Below, piece by piece: positions 11,600 to 24,434 of a stretch of 64,000 bases of DNA. This DNA comes from Plasmodium malariae (Eukaryota; Apicomplexa; Aconoidasida; Haemosporida; Plasmodiidae): the NCBI RefSeq assembly GCF_900090045.1, contig NC_041780.1, positions 734,001 to 798,000 on the forward strand, in the 5' to 3' direction. The notes under the pieces are model-generated. The model saw only the letters and a program-made list of their open reading frames with translations. It was not told the origin of the DNA and ran no database searches. Position numbers and translations under genes: made by a program. Within the stretch, counting starts at the first letter, position 1. The number at the start of each line of letters is the position of its first letter.

Positions 11600-13576
11600 A
11601 ATCTTTCTATATTTTTAGATTTACCAAATTTCTTTTTTAAATTTTAGATTCATGTTCAGAGATTTTTCTTTTTTTTCGATTTTTTGTGTTTTTTTACTAT
11701 TATTTTTTTAAAATGTCGTGAAATACAAAAATAGCAATATCGATAGTATAAAATTTTATGAAGGTTTTCCATATGTATATATAAGTATGAATATGTGCAC
11801 AACTTAATTTTTTTACAAATTTTTATATAAAAAAATAAAATGAACTTCACATCTTTTCTTTTTAAGGCCATTTCATTTTTTGTTAATGAAATATTACATA
11901 AAAAAGTTTGAAGTGTGATGTATGGAATTATTAAAGAATGAATTAGAATATTTCAACTCTGATTTGTTCATACGCTTTTGTTTGCGTTTGTGTAAATGTT
12001 TCATAGAACTTACTTTAATATAAACATAAGTTTTTAAATTTAGTATTCAACAAGGTTCTTACCATTTGCTCATGTAGTATTTTAGAAGCAAAAGTTAATA
12101 TTTTGTTTATTTTTGTTTTATATGCTCCTTATCATGTATATACAAAAAAATAAAATAAAATAAAATGAAATGAAATAGAAAAACATGACAGGTGTCTATA
12201 CTTCAAACACACTATCCCCTTCTCTAAATTGGTTTATTTGAATTAAATATATAAAATTATGTAAGAATAAAGAGAAGTCTCAAAAAAAAAAAAAAAAAAA
12301 TTAGCTACTATCTGTATAAAAGTATTTGTTGTTTTATAATTTATTTAACGTGTATTAATTTACAAAAAAAAAAAAAATGATGTATAATTTTTTGCCGTTT
12401 CTCTTTACATAATTTGTCCCTTTATCTCATTTTGGTTAAATAAAATATGTTCACTATCAATATATATCTATGAACTTCACTTTTTTAATAATGAAAAATA
12501 CATAATAATATTTTTAAATGGAGAATTAAGCATAAAAAAGCCCCTATATTTTTGATAACATGTATTTGGTGAACCTTGTTATTAACGCTTTAGCTTTCAA
12601 ACGTCGGAGCACCCTCATGAACGCATAAATTACCAAAAGTTGCACTTCCATTTAACGCAATAGTCCAAAGTCTTCACACATATGCATATATATATATACA
12701 CTTGTATGTATGTAAAAATATCAATATAATACATGTTCGTAAATTTCCCACATAATCTCCTCAATTTTTCTGAAGACATGCCTATATTTCGAAACATTTG
12801 TATTGAAGTTGAATTTTTTTTTATATTTTTAAGGATGAACATTAAAATTATTTTCACTTTATCATACAATCACTTTTCAAGTATGTGTATTTATGTAGTT
12901 GAAAAAAGACTTTACTTCTTTGAACATATATATATGTAAAAATATTTTGTACTTTCATAATATGTGACCTTTTCGTAAACGATACAATTTTTTGCACATT
13001 CCTTTTTAATATTTTATTTTTATATGAGTTAATATATTTTATAGAACTTGCATAATAAGATGTATTTAAAATAGGTTATATAACATGATGGTATAGTAAA
13101 TAATATATAATTAAAAAGTGAGTAATTCTAGGATAAAAAAATGGACCCACTCCATAAGCTTTCTAGAAGTAAAAGATTTATCTTTGAAATTATTTAAAAA
13201 AAATTAATACTTTTTTATGTGATACGTGCACACATATATATATATATATATGTACTTGCTTTTATAAGTATTGTTAAAAAAAGTAAAATCTTAGCTCCAA
13301 CAAAATTTTTGTAATTAATAATGTTAGGAAAACACATGTTTACAAATACAGTAGGCAATAATTATAAGGGATAATGAAAAAAATAACAACAAAAATGGCT
13401 GTAAAACTTTAATTTTGATATGAGAAATAAATGGAAAGCCATGTAATATGAAGAGTGCTAAGTTTTATAAAAAATAATATTATGCTTTAATGTGTGCGCC
13501 ACTTAAGAGTATTTAAAGGAAAATAATACGCATCACACAGGAAAAGCCATATAGTAATATTCTTATGTATATATGT

Positions 13577-13611
<35 letters not shown>

Positions 13612-13883
13612 AGTTTTTCACTTCTTAGTGTCTGTATTTTCATTTACCGGATTTTGTAAAATTATTTTCTTGTTCTATTATTATTCCCTATATAAATTTT
13701 TCTCTTTTCCTTTCAAAAACTTGTATCCTTTTTTGTATTTTTTTTTCTCAAAATTTTTCCTTCTTTTTTCCTTATTTTTTCACCACATATTTCTCTAATT
13801 TCAATCAAAGAAGAATCAGGAAGAGAAGTTCAGAGTCTCTATTGTATTCTATTTTTTCTCTAATAAACTGTTTATTAAGATGT
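11600..13883. other. Convergent intergenic region after RAP2
   Basis: The 3' regions of RAP2 (plus strand) and of the minus-strand gene ending at 13884 meet here. It contains homopolymers, short (AT)n runs and a (TTA)n run at about 13583-13608. No coding sequence was recognised. Confidence 0.6.
13583..13608. repeat. (TTA)n trinucleotide microsatellite
   Basis: About eight to nine uninterrupted TTA/ATT units. Confidence 0.9.
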
Positions 13884-14842
13884 TCATAAAATATGAACAT
13901 GATTATCACCATCAATACTATCACCTATGTAAAAATATATATTCGTATCTTTAGGATTACTCCTAAAATCGATAACTGTCTTTAAAAAATGTTTGCATAG
14001 ATTTTTTAATAACTCTTTTCTTTCTTTTTTTTTTATTTTTTTTAATATATCTTTATTAATCTTTAACATGATATATGTATTATAAGACATACATGCTGGA
14101 TCCCCGAATACAAATATCTTCCTGGATTTATCATATTTAGGAATTGTAAATGATTCTTCAATAGTTTTTTTATTAACTCTTTCTTTATTATTACTGATTT
14201 CAACACTATTTAAATTATAATGTACTCCTAAATTACGAAGTTGTATATATAATTTTCCTTTTTGCTCTACCAACTTTTTTTCAAAAATCTCTTCCTCTAT
14301 TTGAGTTTGTTCTCATATTTTCCGCCCCTTCTCATTACATTGGTTTTCTTGCAAGTTTATAAATATATCCTTTTTCTTCAAATTAGGTATTTTTTTTATA
14401 TATAATAAATCAAAAAAAAAAAAAAAAAAAAAAATGTTTATATTGTCTTTTTTTATTTTGTTATAGAATATATATTTGATTGAATAATATTATAAGGGGT
14501 AAGAGGAATAAATATATACATATAAACATTTACCCAAACATTCTGTCTTACATGAAAGTGCATTGAACAAATTATAATCAAAATTATTTGGATAAATATT
14601 AATTTATGTATACGAGAAATATACAATGAAGAACGAAATATTTCGATAAGAGTATATTTTTTATATGAATTCAAATTATCTTTTACAAAATTAGATTCAT
14701 TATTACATTTCTGTATTAAATTCGTTGTTCTATTATTGTCATAAGTTTTATAGGTAATGTTTATGTTCACACCTTTGGTGCTTCTTTTATTGTTATGTTT
14801 ACGATTTGATAAACTACATGAGCCATGATGTTCATAATTCAT
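13884..14842 (-). pseudogene. Two-exon exported-protein-like gene with an in-frame TGA, function unknown
   Basis: Exon 1 (14842-14552) encodes 97 residues: a hydrophilic Asn/Lys-rich start and one hydrophobic segment (about residues 77-93, 'LIFIQIILIIICSM'), ending at donor CAT|GTAAGA. This is the usual shape of an exported-protein first exon. A frame ending at 13884 follows. The best acceptor (TTTGAAG, exon from 14375) keeps phase 0 and gives Gly-Arg-Lys-Ile just before a TGA at 14315-14313, then Glu. That is where a PEXEL-like R-x-I/L-x-E would sit. After the TGA the frame is open for 143 codons with believable protein sequence such as 'KIFVFGDPACMSYNTYIM'. The gene is therefore either a one-mutation pseudogene or is spliced with a weaker acceptor (AGAG|GAA, exon from 14294), giving about 233 residues without the motif. 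It lies between RAP2 and the SBP1-like gene, the place I recall FIRA occupying in P. falciparum. The sequence itself does not identify it. Confidence 0.5.
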
Positions 14843-17800
14843 TTCATATTTTTATAATAATACTAAAAAAAAATTGGAGAAATATTTTACGTTTAATTTA
14901 TTTTACATTATAATTAGCAAGAGTAAAACTGATGTTTCTCCTTAGGGTAGATATTATTAACAAGAAAAAAAAAAAAAAAATTATATATATAAAACTATTA
15001 AAACTATATATTAAAATAATAAATAGTGCGACTTAATACACTATTCCTAATAAAAAAATAAAAAAATAAAAATAATAAATAAATAAATAAATAAATAAAA
15101 GCAAATGATAAAAGAATTTTTTTTTTTAATTTTAAATTAAAAATGTACGTATTCTACCAAAAAAACGCAATAAAACAACACATATATAAAATATTGAAGG
15201 AAACATTAAAACTGTAAATTCTCTCAAATTTTATATTGTACTTTTCATTCATATGATAAAAAGAAAAAAAAAGAAAATAGATCATTCAAATTTTTATTTT
15301 TTAAAATATTTTTCATAAAATAGAAATTATATATATAATATTATAACTGGCACTCTGAATTTTGTTAGGAAAGAATATAATGTTTTTGCAAATTGAATAT
15401 TATACCGTTTTTTGAATATATCTTTTGTTTTTTGTTTTTTTTTACAGCATGTTGCATGCTTATTTATATGTATAAATATATATTTTACTGTATCATAAAA
15501 ATTCCTAATTTTATTTACAATATATATAAACAGAATTGTTTTCCTTATGTTAAAGATTTACTTATGTCTAATTTTAAATTTGGAAAAATCTTTTTATTTC
15601 GTTTATATAGTTTTTACAATCATTGAGTTATTTTTTTAAGTAGAGCATAAATTGTATTTTCATTAAAGTTCTTCTGTAACAAAAAAAAATATTTTACTTT
15701 TTTTTTAAGTGTGAAAAATAATGACATTGACACATCTGTATATATATCTACACAACATGAACTTCCCAATGGTGTTATATTATTTATAGTACTGGAAAAA
15801 CGCTGATTTAAAATATATCAAAAAAAAAAAAATTAAATTAGAACAAAAACAATTTTCTGGATCGATTTGTAGTTGCCTTTATATTAAAGTTTTATAAAAT
15901 GTATAACTTTTTTGATAATTGTTTTATTAATATGTAACTTAAACTATGTGTTCTAAATTTTAAAAAAATATATTTTTGAGCTTTTAATTATGGATTATTT
16001 GTGAATACTACGTTTTTTTTTTATTAGAAATACAAAACGATGATAGCGTTTTTTTTTTTAAATTGATCTCATCACTCTCTTAATAAGGACGATATTATTT
16101 TATTAGCTAAACCTAGAAGGATAAATGTTAGAATATGGCAAAAATCAAAAAAAAAAGAAACTAAATTTTATATGAGGCAAAAATGTATATCTGCATTAAT
16201 TCGAATACAGAACAGGAAAAAAAAGTTTTTCTATAAATCTTATATATATACATATTATTCATATATATTTATTTCAATTAGAAAATTAAAAGGGAAAGAT
16301 AATATTATAGTTTCGTAACTTCTAAAAGGGTATTGTAAGTTCATTTTTTTTTTTGTGAAAAATGGGAAACATATATCATAATTTAAGATGAAAATTTTAA
16401 GAATTATGTTTTCCCATATACCTAAAAAGATAAATTAATAATGTCTTTACAAACATTTTTTATGTGACCTATTTATCAGATAAATCAGCCTTTTTTTATT
16501 CTCATTTCAAATTTTACATTTTCGGGCTTGTATTTTAATTGTGTAAAATATGAAGAAATGATATATTAACCATACTATTATTTTTATTCATTTTTTTTCT
16601 GGTTATGCAAATATATTTCTATATATCTATCTATATATCTATATCTATCTATATATATATATAATAAGCTCACTTGTTATAAGAGTATTATTGCTTTGTT
16701 TGAAAAGTTTATATATTTTTACCCTTTGTAGTTGTCACTTTTTGCAGAGCAATCTATTTGGTAAATGTTTTATTTTACTCTGATAAAAATTAATAAAACT
16801 GATATTAGATAAAAAAAAAGTATGAAGTATTTCAAATAGATATAATAACATTTAATTTCTTTTTGTAAGGTTTAATATTATATAGAAACTTTTTTATTTT
16901 AAAAATATTATCTGTGCAACAATATATTTTTCTCTTTTTTAGTTTTTCGTTATTTTATTAAAAGCAATTGATATTCAAAATTTAGATTATCATAAATTTG
17001 TACTTGTATGTAAAAATATAATTAAAATAGTTAAGGTGTTTAATAAATTAAAAAAGTTTAACCAGTAAACGACACGTGCTGATTTTAAACTGTAACAGTA
17101 CTCTTGGAGATGCTATAAATACTTTGAAACCTTATTCGTTATAAAAACACATCCATAATACATTTTTATTACAATAAATAAAAATGGGTATTTTTAGAAC
17201 TAAAAGTTTGGTACGTTCGGTAATATTGGGCTTCTCACGAAAAACACTATTATAATAAAAATTTCTAAGAAAAGCCTAATATGCTTTTAAAAGAGCTTGC
17301 ATTATTGAGTATATACATAAATGTACATATATATATATATATATGAACACCCATTTTTGTATATTCGTATGGAACATATACCTTACAATTTGCTAAGAAA
17401 ATGAGAAAGAATTATTTACATCAAAATGCCCTCATTATGAATATCATTTAAAATTACCATTTCATGGTACAGAAATAATATTTAATAGTGAAACAATCAT
17501 TAGTTTTACTTTATTTTATTTTATTTTATATTTTTTAATATATCTATCACATATGGGGCCAAAATATTGTAACGCTCGTTTCATGGGATTATATATTTAT
17601 TAAAGTATTATATATAATTAGTGTATGGAACATTAATTTAAATATGGGGCAAATATAAGGTTTTATTAAAAAACAATGTTCTTAATTTTCACAAATAACT
17701 TAAAATTTTTGAATAAAAAATTAATGTTTAAATCTATAGGAATAATATATGAACTATTTTTTTCATATTTATCCAATTATAAATTTTAATTAAATAAAAG

Positions 17801-18130
17801 AAAGGAAAATTTTAAAAAACAGAAAATTCAAAGTTGTATATATATTTTAAATAAACGACATAAATATATCGTGAAAAAAAACATATTTGCGTATATACTT
17901 AAATATATATATATGTATATAGTATATAAACTATTTTACTGAAAAATATTATATACGGTTATTGTATATTCGTTTCTACATTTACATATTTTCAGAGGTG
18001 GTTTACATGTTTGCTTGTTCAAGCGTTTTTGTCTTTCTATTATTGTCTTATTTCTGTCCTAAATATTTGAGATCGTTTACTTTAAAAATTAATTATTATA
18101 TTTTCATTTGGGTATAGCAATTTTCAAATC
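14843..18130. other. Intergenic region upstream of the broken gene
   Basis: Very AT-rich, with an (AAAT)n run at about 15074-15100 and a TATC-type microsatellite at about 16618-16660. The short ORF at 15393-15626 (plus) begins with TTG and is Phe/Tyr/Ile-rich, so I do not accept it. No gene seen. Confidence 0.55.
16618..16662. repeat. (TATC)n/(TA)n compound microsatellite
   Basis: Interspersed TATC and TATA units. Confidence 0.8.
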
Positions 18131-19142
18131 TTATATATCATCATTCTCCTCTTGTTTTTCTTTTGCACATTTTTTGGATTTTTCCACCTTTTTCGCTTTT
18201 TTTTTCTGTATTAAAAAAAAAAAAAAATTAATTTAAAATGAGTGCTTTTTTTTTGTATGAAAAAATAAAACACATAAGCATACATAGATAAATATATACA
18301 AAAACAAATATAAATATATAAATTCCCAGAAAAACATAAATATACATAAATAAATATATATATAATCCTTAAAATTTTCTTCTTTTGGTTATTACCCCTT
18401 TTTGTGGTGTGTTTTTGAAATAATTTATTAAAAAATATGCATTAAGCATTAATAAAAAAACTACTATAAGTGCTACATAATGATTTTGAATATAATGCAT
18501 AACTCCCTTAGCATATGATGCAAAAAATTGTAACTTAAATAAGGGAGATATCATTGATGACGATGGACCAAGATTCAATGTTTGTGTACTAGCAAGTTGC
18601 TGTTGTTGTTGTTGTTGCTGCTGATATAAAGCCACTCTACGTTTATAACAAGGAGAATTTTCTATGGATTCTCTTAATTTTCTAATAGACTCTTCACTAA
18701 ATAATTCATCTAAATTGGGTGGGGGTTCAATTTTTTCTGATGATGGTAATTCTGGAGCACCCTCTACAGTAGTATTATGTAATGGTTCGGCAGTTACTTC
18801 GGTAGATGTAGATGCTGCTTCTGAAGGAGCTAAATTACTTGAAACAGGAGCTTGAACATTTGGTGCTTGACGAACTTGTTCAGCTACTTGACGAACTTGT
18901 TCAGCTACATGACGAACTTGTTCATTTACTTGATTAGCACGTTCAGTTACTACATTAGCATGTTCATTTACTTGATTAGCATGTTCAGCCACTTGATTTG
19001 ATAATTCACTGACATTTGTAGTTCTATGCGCATTTATATCATTCGTTTGAGAAAATCTATCTTCGGCTAAATCTAACGAATTGTGATTTACGTCTTTTGC
19101 AACAGTTGTTTGTGGAACGTGGGTAGTTTCTCGTAGACTCAT
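18131..19142 (-). CDS. SBP1: Skeleton-binding protein 1-like membrane protein (Maurer's cleft candidate), two exons
   Basis: Exon 1 (19142-18396) encodes 249 residues and exon 2 (18205-18131) encodes 24, joined in phase 0 by a 190-base intron (donor GGG|GTAATA, acceptor TACAG|AAA). Read without splicing, the frame ends nine residues after the donor. The 273-residue protein has no N-terminal signal peptide and no PEXEL. It has six heptads of type N/R-Q-V-x-E-x-x at residues 49-90 (probable coiled coil), a Pro/Ser/Ala/Thr-rich middle, nine glutamines (174-182), one TM segment (about 222-241) and a Lys-rich tail supplied by exon 2. That layout matches SBP1, a PEXEL-negative Maurer's cleft protein of the infected red cell with a single TM and a charged second exon. 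SBP1 also lies near RAP2 on P. falciparum chromosome 5 as I recall. The name rests on architecture and position rather than residue similarity. Confidence 0.62.
18597..18623 (-). repeat. Polyglutamine tract (9 Gln) in the SBP1-like protein
   Basis: Nine CAA/CAG codons. Asn tracts are far more usual in Plasmodium, so a pure Gln run is slightly unusual. Confidence 0.9.
18873..18998 (-). repeat. Heptad repeats in the SBP1-like protein
   Basis: Six 21-base units encode NQVAEHA, NQVNEHA, NVVTERA, NQVNEQV, RHVAEQV and RQVAEQV. The exact seven-residue spacing with a hydrophobic third position suggests a short coiled coil. Confidence 0.85.
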
Positions 19143-21096
19143 TTTTATAAAATGTAACTCTCAAGATTTTTCTATTTATAATATTTTTTTCTAAATGTTA
19201 TTTTCAAATATAAACCGTATACCTAATTTTAAAAAACAGAAGTACATAAAAAGTGGGATAATTACATCTATATCAAAATGTACAAGGCTTACAAAATTTA
19301 AAATTTTAAAAAGAATGCAAAAAATGCATTACCACAGGACGTTAAAAAATTTATTATATATACTGAATATTTGTTATCATGTTCATTTTTTTGTAATTTT
19401 ATGGTTGTCCATATGTACAAATAGACTAAAATGCACATTGTAATTTATGTTATAAAATCAAAACACATATCTCTATTTTTACTTTAATTTAATAATTAAT
19501 CTTTAAAAGGCTAATTATATAACATTATATGAAGGATGTACACAATATAAATGAATATATATATATATATATATATGCTTTTTTTTTATTTTTAAATACC
19601 TCTTCGAGAAGAAAATTTAATATAAGAATAAAAAATATATAACTTCAAGATATCTCTAAATTCGTTATTATTTCTAGAATTTTTCACGATAATATACTTT
19701 TAAAAAATAAATAAAACAAATAAAAAAAAAATATATTTACAGAAAATAAAAGATATAAAATTATATACAGATTTAAATAGCAAAAAAGTAACACTACTTT
19801 TTTTTTCTTAGCTATATTTTTAATTAAAAGAATTATTGTGTAATATTTAAAAAAATTATAAACCATAAATTGTTTTTTGTTGCACAAAATTATTTCAATG
19901 AAAAAATAAATTAAAAAAAAAATATAATAAATTAATGTTTTCAGAGAGATTTATTATTTTATGTACATAATAAATAATAAAATATTTTATTTTTCTTTTA
20001 ATATACTTCTAAAATAGCTAATTTTACATAAATTCATAAAAAAAAAAAAAATATTATATATATTTAATGCTTCTAGGTATACTTAAGGGTTTTTTTACAA
20101 ATAATATTTTTTTAAATATTAAATTTTTTTTAAATTATTTTTTACATTTTCTTCTTAATTTTTTTTTACTTTTAACAAGAATAATATAAAGCAAATAAAA
20201 TTAATATAGTTATAAGTCAATATATACTATTTCCTAATTTTGTTATAGTTGTCCACATATAAAAAAATGATATATATTTTTTTATGTTATGCATACGGGG
20301 TTTTTATTTTATTATTTTGTTTGAGCATAATTATTTATCAAGTCCATATATATATATATATATATATAAATGTTAGTATTACCTTACATCCGAGAAATAT
20401 GAGTTTATTAATTTATGGTTTAAATATATTATTATTAAATTATATATTATTCATTAGCACAGACTCATTTTATGAAATATCTATTACATTTATAATATAA
20501 TAATTTGTATACTTGGTGCTTTTTAGTTTAATTACTTTTTTTTTTGTGCTTTTATATTATTGTATATTTTATAATTTTGCATGTAATTTAACTATTTCTA
20601 CTAATATAATATGCTCGTAATAATAAAAACAATACAAAAAAGAATAATAAAAGAGCTGAAATTTTATTTTAACGATCTTATTTATATATCATTTAAATAA
20701 AATATTTTTTTTATTTGGACAATTAATATATTCATTCTCTAAATTTTTTTTTTTTTTTAAAGAAAATGTAGAAAGCATTAATTATATTTATATAGTGTAT
20801 TATGCATATTTTCTTTTTAAGTATTTTAAACCTATTTCCTTAGAAGATTCCTGTTACAGGTAGCTTTTCCTTATAAAAACAATGCATAAACAGAATATAG
20901 TAATATTACGAAAAAAAATATAAATAAATTTTAATTACATTTGTAATGAAAAAGAAAATTGATCATGACATATATTTATAAGTATAAACTTATATATATA
21001 TATTAGTTTAATATAAAAAAAGAGTAGAGCATCTCTTTATAGTAGAGTGCATATTAATAAATCTTATTTTTGCATAATATAATAAATTATGCTTTT

Positions 21097-21101
<5 letters not shown>

Positions 21102-21133
<32 letters not shown>
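21102..21133. repeat. (AT)n microsatellite
   Basis: About 16 uninterrupted AT units. Confidence 0.95.
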
Positions 21134-21134
<1 letters not shown>

Positions 21135-23777
21135 GGAGTATAAAAAGGCTTATTTCATATTTTACTATTCACATAGCAAAATTGCTAAGATAATAAAATT
21201 GGCATACTTTCTCTTGTTAGCGAATAAAGAGTAGTTTATATATGTGTATGTCATAAATAAAAATTTGTTAATATGTTTTTTTTCCTTAATTTTTTCGTGT
21301 TGCATTTTTGTTACACTTTTATTTTATTCGTGTATATAATTATTCTATAATCTTTTTATACACGATGGCTGCTATGGGTATTATATTTTTACCGTTTATT
21401 ATTTTTATTACGTTAAGATATTTAAAAGAATTTTATGTTATTCTTAGAAGTGAAAGTTTAATTATATATAAAAGTAAAAAAAAAGGCTTATGGATTTAGA
21501 AACTTGTTGCGGAAATTATACGAATAGTATAATCCTATTACAAATTAAAAATCGTTGTAATACCTTATTCATTATGCATTGTATGGAACGAAACATTAAA
21601 ATTAAAAGGAATTATTGAGGGGGGGGGTTTGTTAATAACGTTTACTACCAATGTCTGCTCAATTTTTGCTTGTGATATTTTTTTTTCATTCATCAATAAA
21701 ATAAGTATCTGCAGTGATGGTAAGAAAATAAGCCATAAAATTTATATTTTTTATTTTTGGAATTTTTACAAAAGACAATCAATAAAATAGAATGCATATA
21801 TATATTTTTTTTTAATTGATAAATAGATTATGTTCACCATAAGGAAATATTTTAATTTATCAGTTAAATGTCTATTTACTATTTTTACTTTAATACATTT
21901 TGATTTTCTATTCTCTCTCTCTCTCTATATATATATAACCCTAGTAGGAAATAAAGTATGACAAAACGCTGAGCAGGTCATAATAACAAAATGTCAAAAT
22001 TATGTAGAGAGTATAAAACAGTTTGATAAAAATAATTATTTATAATACAATCCTATAAATTTTTGTTTAAATTTTACACTTTAATTTAGGAAATATATAC
22101 ATATTATTGTGTTTATATAAATGTACACTTAATATATAAAAGCATGGAAAAATCATTTATTTCATTTGAGTCATCAATTATGAGCTCTTTTTCCCCCTTT
22201 TTCATGTGCTTTACAATCTTCTGATATATGTTTGGTGAATTGGGTACATATTGTTAATATTTAGTTGATTCCATATTTTACAACATACAAAAATTATGCG
22301 TAACAAAAAGGAATAATATAAAATTTAACATCATAATAAAAAATGGTATTGTACATATTATAGCATTTGCCAATGTGTATTATGTTTTACTATTTTTCCT
22401 GAAATATATAAAGAATTATTACCAATTATTTGTCTATTAAAAGAAAATTATATTCAATTTTGAAAAATAACTAAAAATTATTAAAAAGTGAAAAATACTT
22501 TCCATAAAAATAAATATATTAGGAAATAGAATAATTTACAAAAAGGGAATTTTTCTATATAGTAAATAAGCAGCTCAAAGCTCTTTGAATATAAATTCTC
22601 TCAATTAGTTATTTTTTACATATTGCAATAATTTCGATATAAATAAAAGTAAATAAATTACAACTGTTTGTGTTATAAAATTAAAATCTACATTTAATAA
22701 AAAAAATATAACATTTTAATTCAGTATATTCATTTAAATTTTATTATTAAGAAAGTAAATACAATAATTTGATAAATAGTTAAATAAATTGGTTTTATCT
22801 TTAATAAGAAAATATAGATTTCCTCATGTGATAATTAATAAAAGCGCAGTGTTTGACGTAAAGATGGAATAACATTTAAGCTGCAGTTAAATCATGTTCT
22901 CTTTTTTCTCTTTTTTTAAGTTCAATTAAACTCATTACGCGTAATATATCATGTGAATAACGATAATTTTGTCTGCATTAATAAGTATATAAAAATGTAT
23001 TTTTTTTTTTTTTCTTTCTTTTATTTGTTGTTTTTTTAAAGAAGGACGATTAATAAACTTTGGTACTAATAAAATAATTATAAGGGAAGTTTATTTGTTT
23101 TTAGAATTTTTTATAGTAGCATGCCATTGAATAATGCTTAGTTCGATTAGGGGCTTTAGAATTTGCATCAATTTTTTCAATTATTTAGAGCAAAAAAACT
23201 CGTAGTTTGTGTAATTATGGGATTAATAGTTCTTTTAACTTCAAATAAAAAAAAAAATATATCGATTGGACATATGAAATATATTTTTTTTTATCTTAAC
23301 CAAAAATGAACTCATATATATATCTACATATGTATAATGGAACCTAATTTGTGCAATAAATAATTTCTAATAAATATATCAAACATTCTTGAAAGGATTG
23401 GAAATGTTACTTAAACAATTTTGAATTTTTTTAAATGCCTTACATCCTACATACTTGTTGGTATTTTCAATAAATTAATATAGGGTGATAAAAAATTTGC
23501 CAGAGAAGGTAAAAATATAAGTAGAACTAAATAGAAGCATTAATTAAAGTCAAATTTAATTAGTGTACAAGTATAAATATTTAAAATTTTTTTATAATTA
23601 TCGTTGAAATTATTTTTAACACTAGTTGTTAATACGTATCTTTTTGTATAAATAAATTTATGTAATACAAAATAAAGCATGAAATGACCAAATGATACAA
23701 AAATTCATAGTATACAAAGAAATAAAGTATCTATCTTAAAAGTTAGAATAATAAATTAAGCATCTAAAAAATAAGAC

Positions 23778-23808
<31 letters not shown>

Positions 23809-24014
23809 AAAATGGTAAGAATAAATAATCTTTTTAAATTGTCAGAATATTTTTTATTTTTTTTAATTTTAAAATAATATATTCAATTAATTATTTTCCC
23901 TTTTTTTTATACATTTTTCAATTATTCATTAATTTTCTAGTAATATATTTATCTGAGAAGACACGTTAATTTTGTTTGCCTGCGTGTATACATATATATA
24001 TAAAACATTTTTGG

Positions 24015-24368
24015 TTAAGATGTTTCTTTAATAGAATGCTTTAAAGAAAGTTTTGCCGTTCTAAGAAATAATAATGAATAAAAAATATATGACAAAAAAA
24101 AAACATTTTTTTTAGAATTTTTATTTTTAGCCAACATGAAAAAGCTTGGAGATTTATGAAGAAAATATATAATTTTTCTATCAGAAAACCTAATACTCGT
24201 TAAAACATTAGATAATGATGTTATTAATATTGTTTGCATAAAAGTTTTGGAACGAAAAGTTAAAAAAAAAAATATTTTTTCAGATCTATTTATTTTTTCA
24301 AATTTTTTAGTAATATTGTAATATTCGTCCCCCCTTTTATTTCTTACTACATTATCAAGATTAATCAT
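24015..24368 (-). CDS. Possible small membrane protein or orphan first exon (117 aa), unknown
   Basis: An ATG-initiated ORF with a hydrophilic start (Asn, Asp, Arg and Lys through residue 30), a moderately hydrophobic stretch ('TFMQTILITSLSNVL', about residues 43-57) and a second one near the C-terminus ('VFFLSYIFYSLLFL'). The hydrophilic lead with an internal hydrophobic segment resembles first exons of exported Plasmodium proteins. I see no convincing donor and second exon downstream, and no family match. It could be a real small gene, the relic of a two-exon gene, or chance. Confidence 0.3.
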   Translation of the reverse strand: MINLDNVVRNKRGDEYYNITKKFEKINRSEKIFFFLTFRSKTFMQTILITSLSNVLTSIRFSDRKIIYFLHKSPSFFMLAKNKNSKKNVFFLSYIFYSLLFLRTAKLSLKHSIKETS

Positions 24369-24395
24369 CTTATATAAATTACTCTGTTATATATT

Positions 24396-24399
<4 letters not shown>

Positions 24400-24430
<31 letters not shown>
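24400..24430. repeat. (AT)n microsatellite
   Basis: About 15 AT units. Confidence 0.95.

Positions 24431-24434
<4 letters not shown>

Noticed and set aside
21365..21499. Short ORF with one hydrophobic segment and Lys tail
   Set aside because: Only 44 codons, with no upstream exon or homology; resembles the end of a membrane protein by composition only.
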